Notes: a model not told the origin generated them from the sequence alone. Numbered from the stretch's first letter, positions 18,673 to 28,726 are shown. The stretch: DNA of 64,000 bases from CAVQCA01 sp963763115 (GCA_963763115.1 CAVXNM010000031.1:1-64000), one strand, 5' to 3'. Program-made: numbers and translations.

Positions 18673-19224
18673 ATGCGCACACTCCCCCGCAGGTTCTATG
18701 ACCGCGACACGATCGTTGTAGCTCGCGAACTGCTCGGCAAGTACCTGGTCCATGTATCGCTGGGCGTCGAACACATCGGACGGATCGTAGAGGTCGAGGC
18801 CTACCTCGGACCGCATGACCTCGCCGCACACTCCGCACGGGGGCGCACCGCGCGAACCGAGGTCATGTTCGGACCGCCCGGCCATGCCTATGTTTACCTC
18901 ATCTACGGAATGCACAGCTGCATGAATGTCGTCACCCGGGAGGAAGGACACGCCTCGGCCGTGCTGCTGCGCGCCGTGGAACCGGTGCAGAATATCGAGG
19001 GGCGCACCTCGGGACCGGGATTGCTGTGCAGGGCGATGGGGATCGACCGGCGCCTGAACGCGCACGACCTCCTGAGCACGGACTTCTATATCGCCGCGCG
19101 TGCCGGCGAGGCACCGGTAACGATCGTCAGGCGGGAACGCATCGGCGTGGACTACGCGGGACACTGGGCGAAACGGCTGCTGCGCTTCTACGTCAAGGGC
19201 AGCCCGTTCGTGTCGAGACGCTAG
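18673..19224 (+). CDS. mpg: DNA-3-methyladenine glycosylase (AAG/MPG type)
   Basis: Removes alkylated purines such as 3-methyladenine from DNA by base flipping, starting base-excision repair. The 183-residue chain has the family blocks FYDRDTIVVARELLGKYL (residues 8-25), IVEVEAYLGPHDLAAHS with the catalytic glutamate (about 38-54), MFGPPGHAYVYLIYGMH (about 65-81) and TSGPGLLCRAMGID (about 111-124). Length fits the minimal family size. It lies 88 bases after the DUF2126 gene in the same direction, so could share its transcript. No ada/alkA regulon genes are nearby. Confidence 0.92.
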   Translation: MRTLPRRFYDRDTIVVARELLGKYLVHVSLGVEHIGRIVEVEAYLGPHDLAAHSARGRTARTEVMFGPPGHAYVYLIYGMHSCMNVVTREEGHASAVLLRAVEPVQNIEGRTSGPGLLCRAMGIDRRLNAHDLLSTDFYIAARAGEAPVTIVRRERIGVDYAGHWAKRLLRFYVKGSPFVSRR

Positions 19225-19314
19225 CTGACGGGGTTCGGCAAGAGTCAAGCAGGCACTTGGCTAACCAGACCTACCCCGGCGCGATGCCGTCGAATTCATA
19301 CCCCGTGTACGTAT

Positions 19315-19533
19315 TCATACTTCCTGCCACTCACCCAGGTTATTGACGTAAAAACCCTGCCCGCTCGGGAGCACGGGATGACCGATCGCGATACAACCGT
19401 CGAGCGTGACGCTCGCCCAAAGCTCTTCGGGCTGGATCTCCGGATCAAGTCGACGGCGTACCTGAAACTCCCGTTCGACACAAACTGCAGCAATTTCGAT
19501 GGCTTTTTCGAGATACGGCGTCAAAGTGATCAT
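19315..19533 (-). CDS. Small hypothetical protein
   Basis: A 72-residue frame starting at the ATG at 19533, preceded by GAGGGGG about 10 bases upstream. The translation has balanced composition, with an amphipathic start (LTPYLEKAIEIA) and ends NNLGEWQEV. I do not recognise a family. It lies alone between the glycosylase and the channel gene, opposite to both. The AT-rich stretch at 19600-19640 would suit its promoter. It could be a conserved small gene or a chance frame. Confidence 0.5.
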   Translation of the reverse strand: MITLTPYLEKAIEIAAVCVEREFQVRRRLDPEIQPEELWASVTLDGCIAIGHPVLPSGQGFYVNNLGEWQEV

Positions 19534-19915
19534 GGTATCTACCCCCTCTTCAGTGCTGCCCTCATCCCTTGCAATGCAGTGTCCGTGCCAGGCCCGACTC
19601 AAATAACAAGTAGTTTTTTACTAATTGAATTTAATGAAAATGTTTTGGCATCCGAAAGGCCTTTAGCCAGGCTCTGGATCACATCGACCGCAGAATATCG
19701 AAGCGTCGCCAGCTATCGTGACAGTGGATTTGACGAAACTGCGTTGAGTTACCCATACAGCGCCATTATTTCGACGCATCAACTCATGGCTGCAGCGCGC
19801 CGCAGAGTGCTCGTTGACTCTACCGACACTCGCAAACGTTCGTTGAAGTTCCAATTCCTGGTGAGATATCCTCCCCCGCCATTCGCGCGGCTCCCTGGTC
19901 GCTCAGGTCTGCCCT
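19534..19915 (+). other. Intergenic with AT-rich core, no gene recognised
   Basis: Bases around 19600-19645 are markedly AT-rich compared with the surroundings and contain an inverted TAGT-AAAAA-ACTA pattern. This is a likely promoter zone for the small minus-strand gene and perhaps for the channel gene. A 188-codon plus-strand frame across the region shows no family likeness and overlaps the small gene; I treat it as spurious. Confidence 0.35.
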
Positions 19916-21814
19916 ATGCGCAATTTCCACGCGACAATCGCTGACCGACCCTCCCGTTTCCGGTCCATGCTGGCGCTGGCCTGGCTGCTCGGTCTGGCCA
20001 ACATTTCGATGACTGCAGCTGCACACACCGCGGCGCGGGTACAGGAAGTGACTGGCCATCTCGACGTACAGGATTCCCTGGTCTACGAGCTGCCTCGACT
20101 CAGAAAGGGCGAGACACTTTATGTCCATGCGGAAGGCATCACCAGCAATCTCGACCCCAGTGTAGGGGTACTAAAACCCGCGGTTGACGTGGACATCGCG
20201 CGCGAGCAATTTCGCACTGAGCTGGAGAAAATCCTCGCCGATCAGCCCGATTCACCGCAGGCCCTTGCCCCGCTCTTCGAAAAATATTTCCTGGCCTGGG
20301 ACGACGACTCGGGCGCCGGCTATGCGGCACATCTGAAACTGGTGATCCCCGCGGATGGCGACTATCAGCTCGTGCTCGGCAGTACTCCCCTGAGGCCGAG
20401 CTTCGGGGATTACCGTCTGTTGCTGGGTATCGACGCACCGCAAGTGCTGGGAGACAAGGCGGCGTCAACCGGCGACACCCTTGCGAGGCTGAAACAGGCG
20501 GTGTGGCAGGGTGAACGGCGGGTGCAGGAGATTTCGGGCACTCTGCTGCCCGGACAGGAATTCACCACCGTGGAGCTGCAGCGGATTTTCACCGGCGAGA
20601 CCCTCTCTGCCGTTCTGGAGACTGCCCCGGACGCGACGATGCCGGGACTGGTCCTTTACGACTACGGTGACAAGCCGCTGGCCGCGGTGCCCGCCGGTGC
20701 GCATGACAATCGGATTACGCTCCAGTACACCTTTGAGGAAAAGGATGAGAACCCGCGTCTGAAATTTAAACGTCCGCCCGGTCCGGAAGATGCCACGATC
20801 AACTTCCGCCTGCTGGTCGGGGTCAATGCTCCGGATGTTCTGACGGGACAGGCAGCCGCCGCGGGGAAACCCGTCGTACGGCCGGTGACGCCGGTCAAGA
20901 TCGGCCTGCGCATGGACCAGATCACCGGGGTCGACCAGCGCTCGGAGAATTTCGGGGTGGTCGTCAGCCTGCTGCTCAAGTGGCAGGATCCCCAGCTTGC
21001 ATTCGACCCGGAGAGCTGCAAATGCCGCCTGAAAATCTTCAACGGCGATGCCTTCCCGCAATTCGTCCTGGCGCAGGATACCGACTGGCCGGATTTCGTG
21101 CTCTTCAATCAGCAGGGCAACCGCTGGTCACAGAAACGCCTCGCCACCATCTACCCGAACGGACAGGTGAGCTACCTGGAACGTTTCGGCGTGACACTGC
21201 AGGCGCCCGATTTCAAGTTCCGCAAGTTCCCCTTCGACGACCAGACTTTCGCCATACGGATCGATCTGGTAGAACCGGCCTGGGACTATGCCTTTCGTGA
21301 ACTCGAAGGATTCAGTGAAGTGGGCACGCGCCTCGGCGAGGAACAGTGGCTGCTGACCGGTTACGATACCCGCATCACGACCGAGACGGACACCGTCGAC
21401 TTCCCGACCTCACGCTTTACCTTCCGGTTTCATGCGACGCGGCATCTCGACTATTATGTGTACCGCATCTTTCTGCCCATCATGATCATCGTACTCGTTT
21501 CCTGGTTCGCGTTTTTCCTGCGCGACTATGGCAAGCGCGTCGATGTCGCCGGGGCCAATCTGCTGCTGTTCATCGCCTTCAACTTCACCATCAGCAATGA
21601 CCTTCCCCGACTGGGTTACCTCACTTTCCTGGACGTCTTTCTGCTAACTGCCTTTGTCATCACCAGCCTGGTTTTCCTGCTGGCGGTATATATGAAACGC
21701 ATGGAGACCGACGGGAAATCGGAAATGGCCCACCGCATCGATGCTCACTTGATCTGGATGTATCCCGTGGCTTATCTGCTGGGAACGGCGCTGACGCTGT
21801 GGTTCTACGTATAG
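19916..21814 (+). CDS. Pentameric ligand-gated ion channel, DeCLIC-like, with large N-terminal domain
   Basis: A 632-residue prokaryotic Cys-loop-receptor homologue. Order: signal peptide (about 1-36); an N-terminal region of about 290 residues made of two repeats beginning RVQEVTGHLDVQD (about 42) and RRVQEISGTLLPGQ (about 200); the extracellular ligand-binding beta domain (about 325-510) with the Pro-loop FPFDDQTFAIRID (about 438-450); then four membrane segments, M1 about 516-535, pore-lining M2 about 541-562 (RVDVAGANLLLFIAFNFTI region), M3 about 568-592 and M4 about 611-632 at the very C-terminus. Simple bacterial channels such as GLIC and ELIC lack the N-terminal pair; DeCLIC has two such domains. 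As in other prokaryotic members there is no disulfide Cys-loop. Ligand and ion selectivity are unknown. It appears monocistronic. Confidence 0.88.
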   Translation: MRNFHATIADRPSRFRSMLALAWLLGLANISMTAAAHTAARVQEVTGHLDVQDSLVYELPRLRKGETLYVHAEGITSNLDPSVGVLKPAVDVDIAREQFRTELEKILADQPDSPQALAPLFEKYFLAWDDDSGAGYAAHLKLVIPADGDYQLVLGSTPLRPSFGDYRLLLGIDAPQVLGDKAASTGDTLARLKQAVWQGERRVQEISGTLLPGQEFTTVELQRIFTGETLSAVLETAPDATMPGLVLYDYGDKPLAAVPAGAHDNRITLQYTFEEKDENPRLKFKRPPGPEDATINFRLLVGVNAPDVLTGQAAAAGKPVVRPVTPVKIGLRMDQITGVDQRSENFGVVVSLLLKWQDPQLAFDPESCKCRLKIFNGDAFPQFVLAQDTDWPDFVLFNQQGNRWSQKRLATIYPNGQVSYLERFGVTLQAPDFKFRKFPFDDQTFAIRIDLVEPAWDYAFRELEGFSEVGTRLGEEQWLLTGYDTRITTETDTVDFPTSRFTFRFHATRHLDYYVYRIFLPIMIIVLVSWFAFFLRDYGKRVDVAGANLLLFIAFNFTISNDLPRLGYLTFLDVFLLTAFVITSLVFLLAVYMKRMETDGKSEMAHRIDAHLIWMYPVAYLLGTALTLWFYV

Positions 21815-22266
21815 CCCGATTTCCTGGAGCGAGAGGTAACCCTCAAGCTCCTCAGACAGTTCGACAACCCCGTTCAATCCAGCCGCTTTCGCAACGAAGG
21901 CCGTCTCATCGCGGCTGACCCTGACAACGAACGCCTGTTGAAACTCAGGCAGACCAGCGCTTGATCGGATGCCCCGAGACGCACCCTGGGCAGAATGAAA
22001 TCGCTGTTCCAGTGAGTCACCAGCAGCGGCGCGCCGGCGGCTGCCAGTCGACCTTTCGAAACCGCCCGTTGTCACGAAATTCATTGCACGGCAAGGGGGA
22101 TGTCCGCAGCCGGTATCGCCGCCTTTTTCCTGTCTGACCGCGAAGCCGGATGCTAGAATGAGTCCGGACCCGTGCATGATACCTGCACGGAACTAATCGG
22201 TGCCGGTCGCGGACTACACTCTCGTAGCGCCCGTTCGCCGAGCCCGTTCGCCCCGCAAGGATCTTT
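21815..22266 (+). other. Intergenic, no gene recognised
   Basis: About 450 bases between the channel and the RND adaptor gene. A minus-strand frame extends through it from the channel's antisense strand, but has no recognisable family or start signal. No regulator gene for the efflux pump lies here. It should contain the adaptor's promoter; boxes are not clear. Confidence 0.35.
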
Positions 22267-23418
22267 ATGAAACAACGATTACTACGCCCGGCACTGGTCG
22301 GCGCCAGTCTGTTGCTCGCCGCCTGCAACCAGGCGACGTCACAGAACCCCCAGACACCGCCGCCACCGGAAGTCGCCGTCATCGAAGTCCATCCGCAGAG
22401 CGTACCGCTGACCCGTGAACTCGTCGGCCGTCTGGCGCCGACACGGGTCGCGCAGGTGCGGGCGCGGGTGGCCGGCATCATCCTCAAACGCGCCTACAAG
22501 GAAGGCACCGACGTCGAGCAGGGCGAGGTGCTGTACCTCATCGACCCTGCGCCGCTGGAGGCGGCATTGCATGCGCAGGAGGCGGCGCTCGCTAGGGCGC
22601 GGGCCGACGCCGCCAACGCCGCGGCAACCGCCAAACGCTACCGCGAACTCGCCCAGAAGCAACTGATCTCGACCCAGGACCTGGATAACGCTCTCGCCAG
22701 CGAGCGCAGCACGGCGGCAGCAGTCAAGCAGGCGCAGGCCGACGTGGAAAGCGCCCGTCTCGATCTGGGCTATGCCACCGTCACCGCGCCCATCGCCGGT
22801 CGCGCCGGACGCGCACTCGTGACCGAGGGCGCCCTGGTTGGCCAGGGCGAGGCGACCGAGTTGACCACCGTCGAGCAGATCGATCCCATTTACGTGAATT
22901 TCAGCCAGTCGGTGACCGAGTTGCGGGAACTGCGGGGTACCGCAACCGCGCAGGACCCGGCGCGGGTGGACGTACTCCTGCAGGACGGGACGCCCTACCC
23001 GCAAACCGGCACGCTGGACTTCTCGGATCTTGCCGTCGATCCCGGCACGGGCGCCGTGTCGCTGCGCGCCGTGCTGCCGAACCCGGACCGTTCGCTGCTT
23101 CCGGGCATGTTTGTCAACCTGCGGCTGACGAGCGGCGCAATCGACAATGCCTTCGTGCTGCCCCAGGCCGCCGTATCGCGTGACGGCCAGGGCGCCTATG
23201 CCCTGACCGTGGACGCCGAAGGCAAGGTCGGGCAGCGCCGGCTGCAAACCCACGGCATGACGCGCACCGGCTGGATCGTCACGGGCGACCTGTCCGACGG
23301 TGACCGGGTGATCGTCGAGGGACTGCAGAAGGTGAAGCCGGGCGCCACCGCCACGACGGTGCCCGCGACCACGCCAACTGCCGATGCGGCCGATGCGGCC
23401 GATACCGCCGCGCACTGA
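22267..23418 (+). CDS. RND efflux periplasmic adaptor (MexA/AcrA-like lipoprotein)
   Basis: A 383-residue membrane-fusion protein linking an RND pump to an outer-membrane channel. A lipoprotein signal ends in LLLAAC (Cys about residue 19). The hairpin and lipoyl regions are typical: VRARVAGIILKRAYKEGTDV (about 67-86), a coiled coil of alternating Ala/Arg/Glu (about 105-155), and LGYATVTAPIAGRAGRALV. The beta-barrel and membrane-proximal domain follow, ending in a low-complexity Ala/Thr/Asp tail. The start ATG has AAGGA upstream. It is 12 bases ahead of the pump gene, forming one operon. No outer-membrane factor follows, so a TolC-like protein encoded elsewhere is expected. Substrate cannot be predicted. 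Confidence 0.92.
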   Translation: MKQRLLRPALVGASLLLAACNQATSQNPQTPPPPEVAVIEVHPQSVPLTRELVGRLAPTRVAQVRARVAGIILKRAYKEGTDVEQGEVLYLIDPAPLEAALHAQEAALARARADAANAAATAKRYRELAQKQLISTQDLDNALASERSTAAAVKQAQADVESARLDLGYATVTAPIAGRAGRALVTEGALVGQGEATELTTVEQIDPIYVNFSQSVTELRELRGTATAQDPARVDVLLQDGTPYPQTGTLDFSDLAVDPGTGAVSLRAVLPNPDRSLLPGMFVNLRLTSGAIDNAFVLPQAAVSRDGQGAYALTVDAEGKVGQRRLQTHGMTRTGWIVTGDLSDGDRVIVEGLQKVKPGATATTVPATTPTADAADAADTAAH

Positions 23419-23430
23419 GGCGACACGCCG

Positions 23431-26400
23431 ATGCCAAGCTTTTTTATCGACCGGCCGATCTTCGCCTGGGTCATCGCCATCCTCATCACCCTGGCCGGCG
23501 GCGTCGCCATCTTCGAGCTGCCGGTCTCGGCCTATCCGCCGATCGCCCCGCCCCAGATCAGCATCAACGCGGTCTATCCCGGCGCGAGTGCGGAAGTGAT
23601 CGAAAAAACCGTAACCTCGGTGATCGAGCAGCAGCTCACCGGCGTCGACAACCTGCTGTATTTCGATTCGACCTCGCGTTCCAACGGCACGGTGCAGATC
23701 ACCCTGACCTTCATCAGCGGCACCGATCCCGACATCGCCCAGGTGCAGGTGCAGAACCGGCTGAGCATCGCCCAGCCGCGCCTGCCCCAGGGAAGTGCTG
23801 GAGAATGGCATCACCGTCGCCAAGGCGAACAACGACTTCCTCATGGTGGTGGCGCTGCACTCGAAAGATCGAAGCTTCAATACCTACGCCCTCAACAATC
23901 TGATCGCCTCGCAGGTGCTCGATCCAATCCAGCGCCTGCCCGGCGTCGGCAGTGCTAGCCTGTTCGGCGCCGCCTATGCCATGCGCATCTGGCTCAACCC
24001 GGACAAGCTGCGCGGTTACGGACTGAGCGCCTCGCAGGTGCTCGATGCGGTCCGTGACCAGAACGTGCAGATCGCCGCTGGCTACATCGGTGCGGAACCG
24101 GCCCCGCCGGGCCAGGGTTTCAGCGCCTCGGTCAATGCCGCCAGTCGCTTCACCTCCCCGGATCAGTTCGGCGACATCATCCTGCGCACCAACCCGGACG
24201 GCAGCAGTGTGCGTCTCAAGGACGTCGCCCGGGTCGCGCTCGGAGCCGAATCCTACGGCCATGACGTGCATCTCGACGGCGATCCCATCGCCGGCTTCGC
24301 CATTCTGCTTGCCCCGGACGCCAACGCACTGGAAGTGGCCGATGCGGTGCGCGCCAAGATGGATGAACTCGACGCCTACTTCCCGCCCGGGGTGAGCTGG
24401 CTGGTGCCCTACGACACCACACAGTTTATCCAGATCTCCATCCATGAAGTCGTGTTCACCCTGGTCGAGGCCGTGGTGCTGGTATTTCTGGTGATTTTGC
24501 TGTTCCTGCAGAACCTGCGCGCGACGCTGATACCCACACTGGTGGTGCCGGTGGCGCTGACCAGTGCCTTCGCGGGCATGTACATCGCCGGTTTCTCCAT
24601 CAACGTGCTCACCCTCTTCGGCCTGGTGCTGGCCATCGGCCTGGTGGTGGACGACGCCATCGTCGTGGTGGAAAACGTGGAGCGCATCATGACCGAAGAA
24701 GGGCTGTCGCCGAAGGAGGCGACGCGCAAGGCCATGGACCAGATCACCGGCGCGGTGATCGCCATGACCACGGTACTGGCGGCGGTGTTCATCCCGATGG
24801 CGCTGGTCGGCGGCAGCGTGGGCGTGATCTATCGCCAGTTTTCACTGACCATCGCGATCTCCATGGCGATCTCGGCGCTGATGGCGCTCAGCTTCACGCC
24901 GGCGCTGTGCGCTACTTTGCTCAAACCGGTGCACGACGAACCGAACCGCTTCCTGCGCGGCTTCAACCGTCTCTACGGCGGATTGACGCAGGCCTATCTC
25001 GCACGCGTACGCCAGTCGATCCGCCACACGCCGCGCTGGATGATGGCCTTTGCCGTACTGGTGGGCGTGGCGATCCTGCTGTTCACCCGGCTGCCGACCA
25101 GCTTCCTGCCCGAGGAGGACCAGGGCTATGCGCTGGTGATCGTGCAGCTCCCGCCCGGGGCCAACATGGAACGCACCGGCGAGGTTCTGCGGCAGATGGA
25201 AGTCATCATTCAGAAGCACCCGGCGGTGGAAAAGGTGCTCGATGTGGCGGGCTTCAGCTTCATCGGCCAGGGCGAGAACGTCGGGCTCGGCTTCATCCGC
25301 CTCAAGAACTGGGACGAGCGCCGCGCGGCCGATGAACAGATCAACGCCTTCATCCAGTGGGCGAACGGCGCGTTGCAGGCCATCAAGGGTGCACGCATGT
25401 TCGTCATCAACCTGCCCACCATTCGCGGTCTGGGGCGTTTCGGCGGCTTCGATTTCCGCCTCGAGGACCGCGCGGGGCTGGGCTACGAGCAACTGCTGCA
25501 GGCGCGTAACACCTTGCTGGCAAAGGCCGCGGAGTATCCGACGCTCTACGGCGTACGGCCCAACCAGCTGGAGCAAGCGCCGGAACTTCACCTCGAAGTG
25601 GACCGGGTGCAGGCACAATCCATGGGACTGTCTCTGCCGGATATCTATGACGCCATCCGCCTGATGCTGGCGCCGGTCTACGCCAACGACTTCAACTACG
25701 AGGGTCGTGTGCTGAAGGTGCTGCTGCAGGCGGATGCCGACTTTCGCAGCCGCGTCGAGGACCTGAGACATTACTACATTCCCGGAAGCCAGGGCGGCAT
25801 CGACAACATGGTGCCGCTCTCCAGCGTCGTGTCATCGAGCTGGACACTGGCGCCACCTGCGATCGATCACTACAACGGCCACCCCGCGATCCAGATCAAC
25901 GGTTCCGCCGCGCCGGGTTACAGCTCGGGACAGGCCATGGATGCAATGCAGGAAATCGTCACCAAAGACCTTACCCCGGGCATCGGCTACGAGTGGTCCG
26001 GCCAGTCGCTGCAGGAGATCATCTCCGGCCAGCAAGCACCCGTTCTCTTTGCCCTGTCGCTGCTGGTGGTGTTTCTTGCGCTCGCCGCGCTTTACGAGAG
26101 CTGGTCGATTCCGGTGGCGGTCATGCTGGTGGTGCCGCTCGGCGTGCTCGGCGCGCTCAGCTTCACCTGGCTGCGCGGCCTGGAAAACGACGTATATTTC
26201 AAGGTCGGCCTGATTGCGGTGATCGGTCTGTCGGCCAAGAATGCCATCCTGATCATCGAGTTCGCTAATACCATGCGCCAGCAGGGTCGCGGCGTGCTGG
26301 GGGCCACGATCGAGGCCTGCCGTCTGCGCTTCCGGCCGATCCTGATGACCTCCATCGCCTTCATTCTCGGCGTGCTGCCGCTGGCTATCTCAACTGGCGC

Positions 26401-26563
26401 CGGCGCCAACAGCCGGCATGCAATCGGCACCGACGTGATGGGCGGCATGGTCGGCGCCACCCTGCTCGGCGTGCTGTTCGTGCCGGTGTTCTTCGTGGTG
26501 ATGCGCCGCCTGCTCGGTGACCGGACCGATGGTCATGAAGCGGGCGAACAACGGGAGAAATAA
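23431..26563 (+). pseudogene. RND efflux pump (AcrB/MexB type), single-base frameshift
   Basis: Hydrophobe/amphiphile efflux pump, inner-membrane proton antiporter. The N-terminal part (23431 to about 23790) gives the usual MPSFFIDRPIFAWVIAI start and porter domain; homology then continues in the next frame from 23791 to 26563. The break is in the G run at 23790-23792: removing one G restores LPQEVLENGITV and a full-length product of 1043 residues, the family norm. The proton-relay region VLAIGLVVDDAIVVVEN and both large periplasmic loops are complete. Either the gene is recently disrupted or the base is an assembly error; the perfect state of the rest favours error. Forms an operon with the adaptor upstream. 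Confidence 0.85.
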
Positions 26564-26730
26564 GCGTGCAGGCGGCGGTCGGATCGTCGTGTGTTTTGTG
26601 GTCATGAATCAGTCGACCCCGGTTCAGATGCTGTGAAGCCTGTCATGGGATTCTGACGAAGTCTCATGCCCGGCGCCGGGTCGCCGTGACTACATCCCTG
26701 CAGGCTTGACGGCAGCATCCCTACACCGCA

Positions 26731-26753
26731 ACTCCCACCTTCGCGGGAATGAC
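26731..26753 (+). repeat. Fragment of the ATTCCCGCGAAGG-type dispersed repeat
   Basis: ACTCCCACCTTCGCGGGAATGACC resembles one arm of the paired repeat at 55909-56038 and the similar sequence at 36180-36207. It lies in the gap after the RND pump gene. Only one arm is present. Confidence 0.4.
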
Positions 26754-26778
26754 CGACCTAATCAGATCATCCATTAGG

Positions 26779-27387
26779 TCATTCCAGGGTGCTGAGAACC
26801 ATCTCCAAGACCTGGGCCTCGGCTTCGGTCCAGTTTTCGAGCGCGGTTCTTTGGCGATCTGTTTCATGCAGTTCGTAGGCCCGTTGCGCAATCGAGGCGT
26901 GGTGCCGTGTCACCAGATCCTCGTGGCAGCCATGATAGGCTTCCCAGGCGGGGACCGCGCCCGGGCGCGCGGTGTGAATCAGGCCAATCGCGCATTCGGG
27001 CGACTGGCCGTCCATCCAGGTGAGATACCCCAGCACCGTCAGGGGCGCGCGACCCAGCCCCGCGGTACAGTGCACGTAAGTTCGATGCCCCACTGAATGC
27101 AGGCGAGCCAGGGCCGCGACCGCGTAGGGCAGACGCTCACGCTGGTTCGGGATGTCGAAATCCCGGACCGGACAGCGCTGCATGGCGAGTCCGAGGCGAG
27201 TGCCGTGCCGGTGCATGGCCTCGTAGTCGATGTCCCAATACGCCAGACACTCGTCATGCTGCAGCGACAGGACCGCGGATACTCCCGCGCCTGCCTGGAT
27301 GCGGCCGAGATCCGCCGGCGTCATCGGGCAGGTCCCCACCACGATGTGCGGGGAGATTTCCCCCCAGTTGAGCGACCAGGTCCACAT
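26779..27387 (-). CDS. Dual-specificity / tyrosine phosphatase-like protein
   Basis: A 202-residue cysteine-dependent phosphatase of the dual-specificity type. The active-site loop is HCTAGLGRAP with nucleophile Cys107 and Arg113 (CX5R), and the general-acid loop is VRDFDIP (Asp76 or Asp78). The N-terminus NWGEISPHIVVGTCP resembles the start of eukaryotic-type DSP domains of the laforin/starch-phosphatase kind, but no carbohydrate-binding module is present. The substrate is unknown; related bacterial proteins are poorly studied. It follows the SpoIIAA-like gene by 15 bases on the same strand, so the two are very likely co-transcribed, possibly as the tail of the bufferin operon. Confidence 0.82.
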   Translation of the reverse strand: MWTWSLNWGEISPHIVVGTCPMTPADLGRIQAGAGVSAVLSLQHDECLAYWDIDYEAMHRHGTRLGLAMQRCPVRDFDIPNQRERLPYAVAALARLHSVGHRTYVHCTAGLGRAPLTVLGYLTWMDGQSPECAIGLIHTARPGAVPAWEAYHGCHEDLVTRHHASIAQRAYELHETDRQRTALENWTEAEAQVLEMVLSTLE

Positions 27388-27402
27388 GGCGTTCGAGCAG
27401 CT

Positions 27403-27777
27403 TCAGTCACCCGCATTTGTCATAAGCCATGCCGAGGCCGCATCGTGTTCCACCGCCGGGAACTGCCTGACCTCGGCCGCAACAAAATGGGACGCAAGAT
27501 GTTCCGCCAGTTCGCCGATTGCCGAATCGGTCACCAGGGCGACGCGTCCGATCTGGCGGTGATGATCGTGAACAAACCTGAAATGCCGGATCATCGCCCC
27601 GAAATTCTCCCAGCCGGGGAAGTGTGGGGCTTCGACAAGGAGCCCGACCAGCGCCCCGTGCAAGGCGATGAAAGGATCGATCGCCTGTGCAAGCCGCTCG
27701 AAATCCTCCTGTTGCAGCACACCCTGCGGGCGGACGTAAAGCACGGCGTTATCCGTGTCCAGGTGATGTTCAATCAT
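27403..27777 (-). CDS. SpoIIAA-like STAS/ABATE protein
   Basis: A 124-residue SpoIIAA-like protein (DUF3478 type). Typical features: opening that ends VLYVRPQGVLQQEDFERL, a central LVGLLVEAPHFPGWENFGAMIRH pattern (about 44-66) and VALVTDS before the C-terminal helix. Family members have a STAS-like fold without the canonical phosphorylated serine motif and are of unknown function, although some bind lipids or ligands. It precedes the phosphatase gene by 15 bases and follows bufC by 160 bases on the same strand. Confidence 0.75.
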   Translation of the reverse strand: MIEHHLDTDNAVLYVRPQGVLQQEDFERLAQAIDPFIALHGALVGLLVEAPHFPGWENFGAMIRHFRFVHDHHRQIGRVALVTDSAIGELAEHLASHFVAAEVRQFPAVEHDAASAWLMTNAGD

Positions 27778-27937
27778 GTGATATTCCAGACTCCTGCCCG
27801 TCTATGGATGACCGGGCATCTTCGAGGTGGCATTCAATATTACAGGAAAATCCGGTATTACTTTACGACGCAGGAGCGAATGGGCATGTGCGTCGGGCAC
27901 AGGAAAGCGGCCTGGGGGTCTTGCGCCTGTCGTACGG

Positions 27938-28726
27938 TTAGTCCAGCCCGATGCGGCTGACGAGTCCGTCCTGTACCCAGCGACGCAGGTAGCGCGCCGC
28001 CTGTGCGGCCACCTGCGTCTCGTCGATCCACTCGCACAGCCCTTCACACATTGCCTCGAAGCTCTCGCCCCGCCGCAGCAAATCGAGGGCGCAGGCTTCA
28101 TCAACAGGCGCGGAGCGGAAAAAGGTTTTCAGATCCCTGCGCCAGATAATCCAGGCCAGCGGACACTCGGCGGCGACCGGCGCTTGCGGCGGCTGCTGCT
28201 CCTCGATGGCCTTCCATAGACCAGGCACGTTCCAGAGCAGATCCAGCCGCTGCAGCGAGGGATGCAGGTCAAGATGCATGTACGCCCAGGACTCGGGTGG
28301 AATTGCGGTCACGTCCACGACGTCGATCTGCGGGCTGTCGAAAGCGTCGAAGGACAGACCCAGTGCCCACTCGAAGGCAGCCATCTCCGCGAACACCGGC
28401 AGCGCCCGCCAGCGATCGTCCTGGCGGAGAAACCCGGCGAGATGCTGACCGAAATAGCGGATGGAAAAATGACCGGAGGGATGGGCGTCGAGGTAGGCGC
28501 ATCCGATGCGCTCGAATTCCGCGTCGCCCGCGACCGTATGCAGCGCGGGGAAATCCACCCGCAGCGCCTCCAGCAGCCGCAATCGATAGGCATCGGAATA
28601 GATCGCGAGCCGGGTTCGCACATTCACCCGCGGCGTGCCGACGATGTGCTGTGCGATGCGGGAATCGCCGAGCAGCAGGTGGGTCTGGAGCTGTTCCTGA
28701 AGCTCGCGCAGACGACCGCCGCTCAT
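27938..28726 (-). CDS. bufC: Bufferin maturation partner BufC (HvfC/DUF2063)
   Basis: A 262-residue protein of the DUF2063 family. The N-terminal domain contains RLAIYSDAYRLRLLEALRVDFPALHTVAG (given here in parts: RLAIYSDAYR, LLEALRVDFPAL; about 38-66) and HPSGHFSIRYFGQHLAGFL follows as HPSG, FSIRYFG; the C-terminal part is variable. In bufferin and HvfA systems this protein binds the precursor and presents it to the MNIO enzyme. Its ATG overlaps the end of bufB by four bases (ATGA, 28723-28726), showing tight coupling. Immediate upstream genes bufB and bufA support the assignment. Confidence 0.85.
   Translation of the reverse strand: MSGGRLRELQEQLQTHLLLGDSRIAQHIVGTPRVNVRTRLAIYSDAYRLRLLEALRVDFPALHTVAGDAEFERIGCAYLDAHPSGHFSIRYFGQHLAGFLRQDDRWRALPVFAEMAAFEWALGLSFDAFDSPQIDVVDVTAIPPESWAYMHLDLHPSLQRLDLLWNVPGLWKAIEEQQPPQAPVAAECPLAWIIWRRDLKTFFRSAPVDEACALDLLRRGESFEAMCEGLCEWIDETQVAAQAARYLRRWVQDGLVSRIGLD

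Noticed and set aside
19378..19944. A 188-codon plus-strand frame before the channel gene
   Set aside because: No family match or ribosome site; overlaps the better-supported small minus-strand gene and the AT-rich promoter zone.
21644..22177. Minus-strand frame running from the channel's 3' end into the gap
   Set aside because: Half of it is antisense to M3-M4 of the channel; the remainder has no recognisable family.
22339..23880. A 513-codon minus-strand open frame across the adaptor and pump start
   Set aside because: Antisense to two clear efflux genes; composition typical of a shadow frame.
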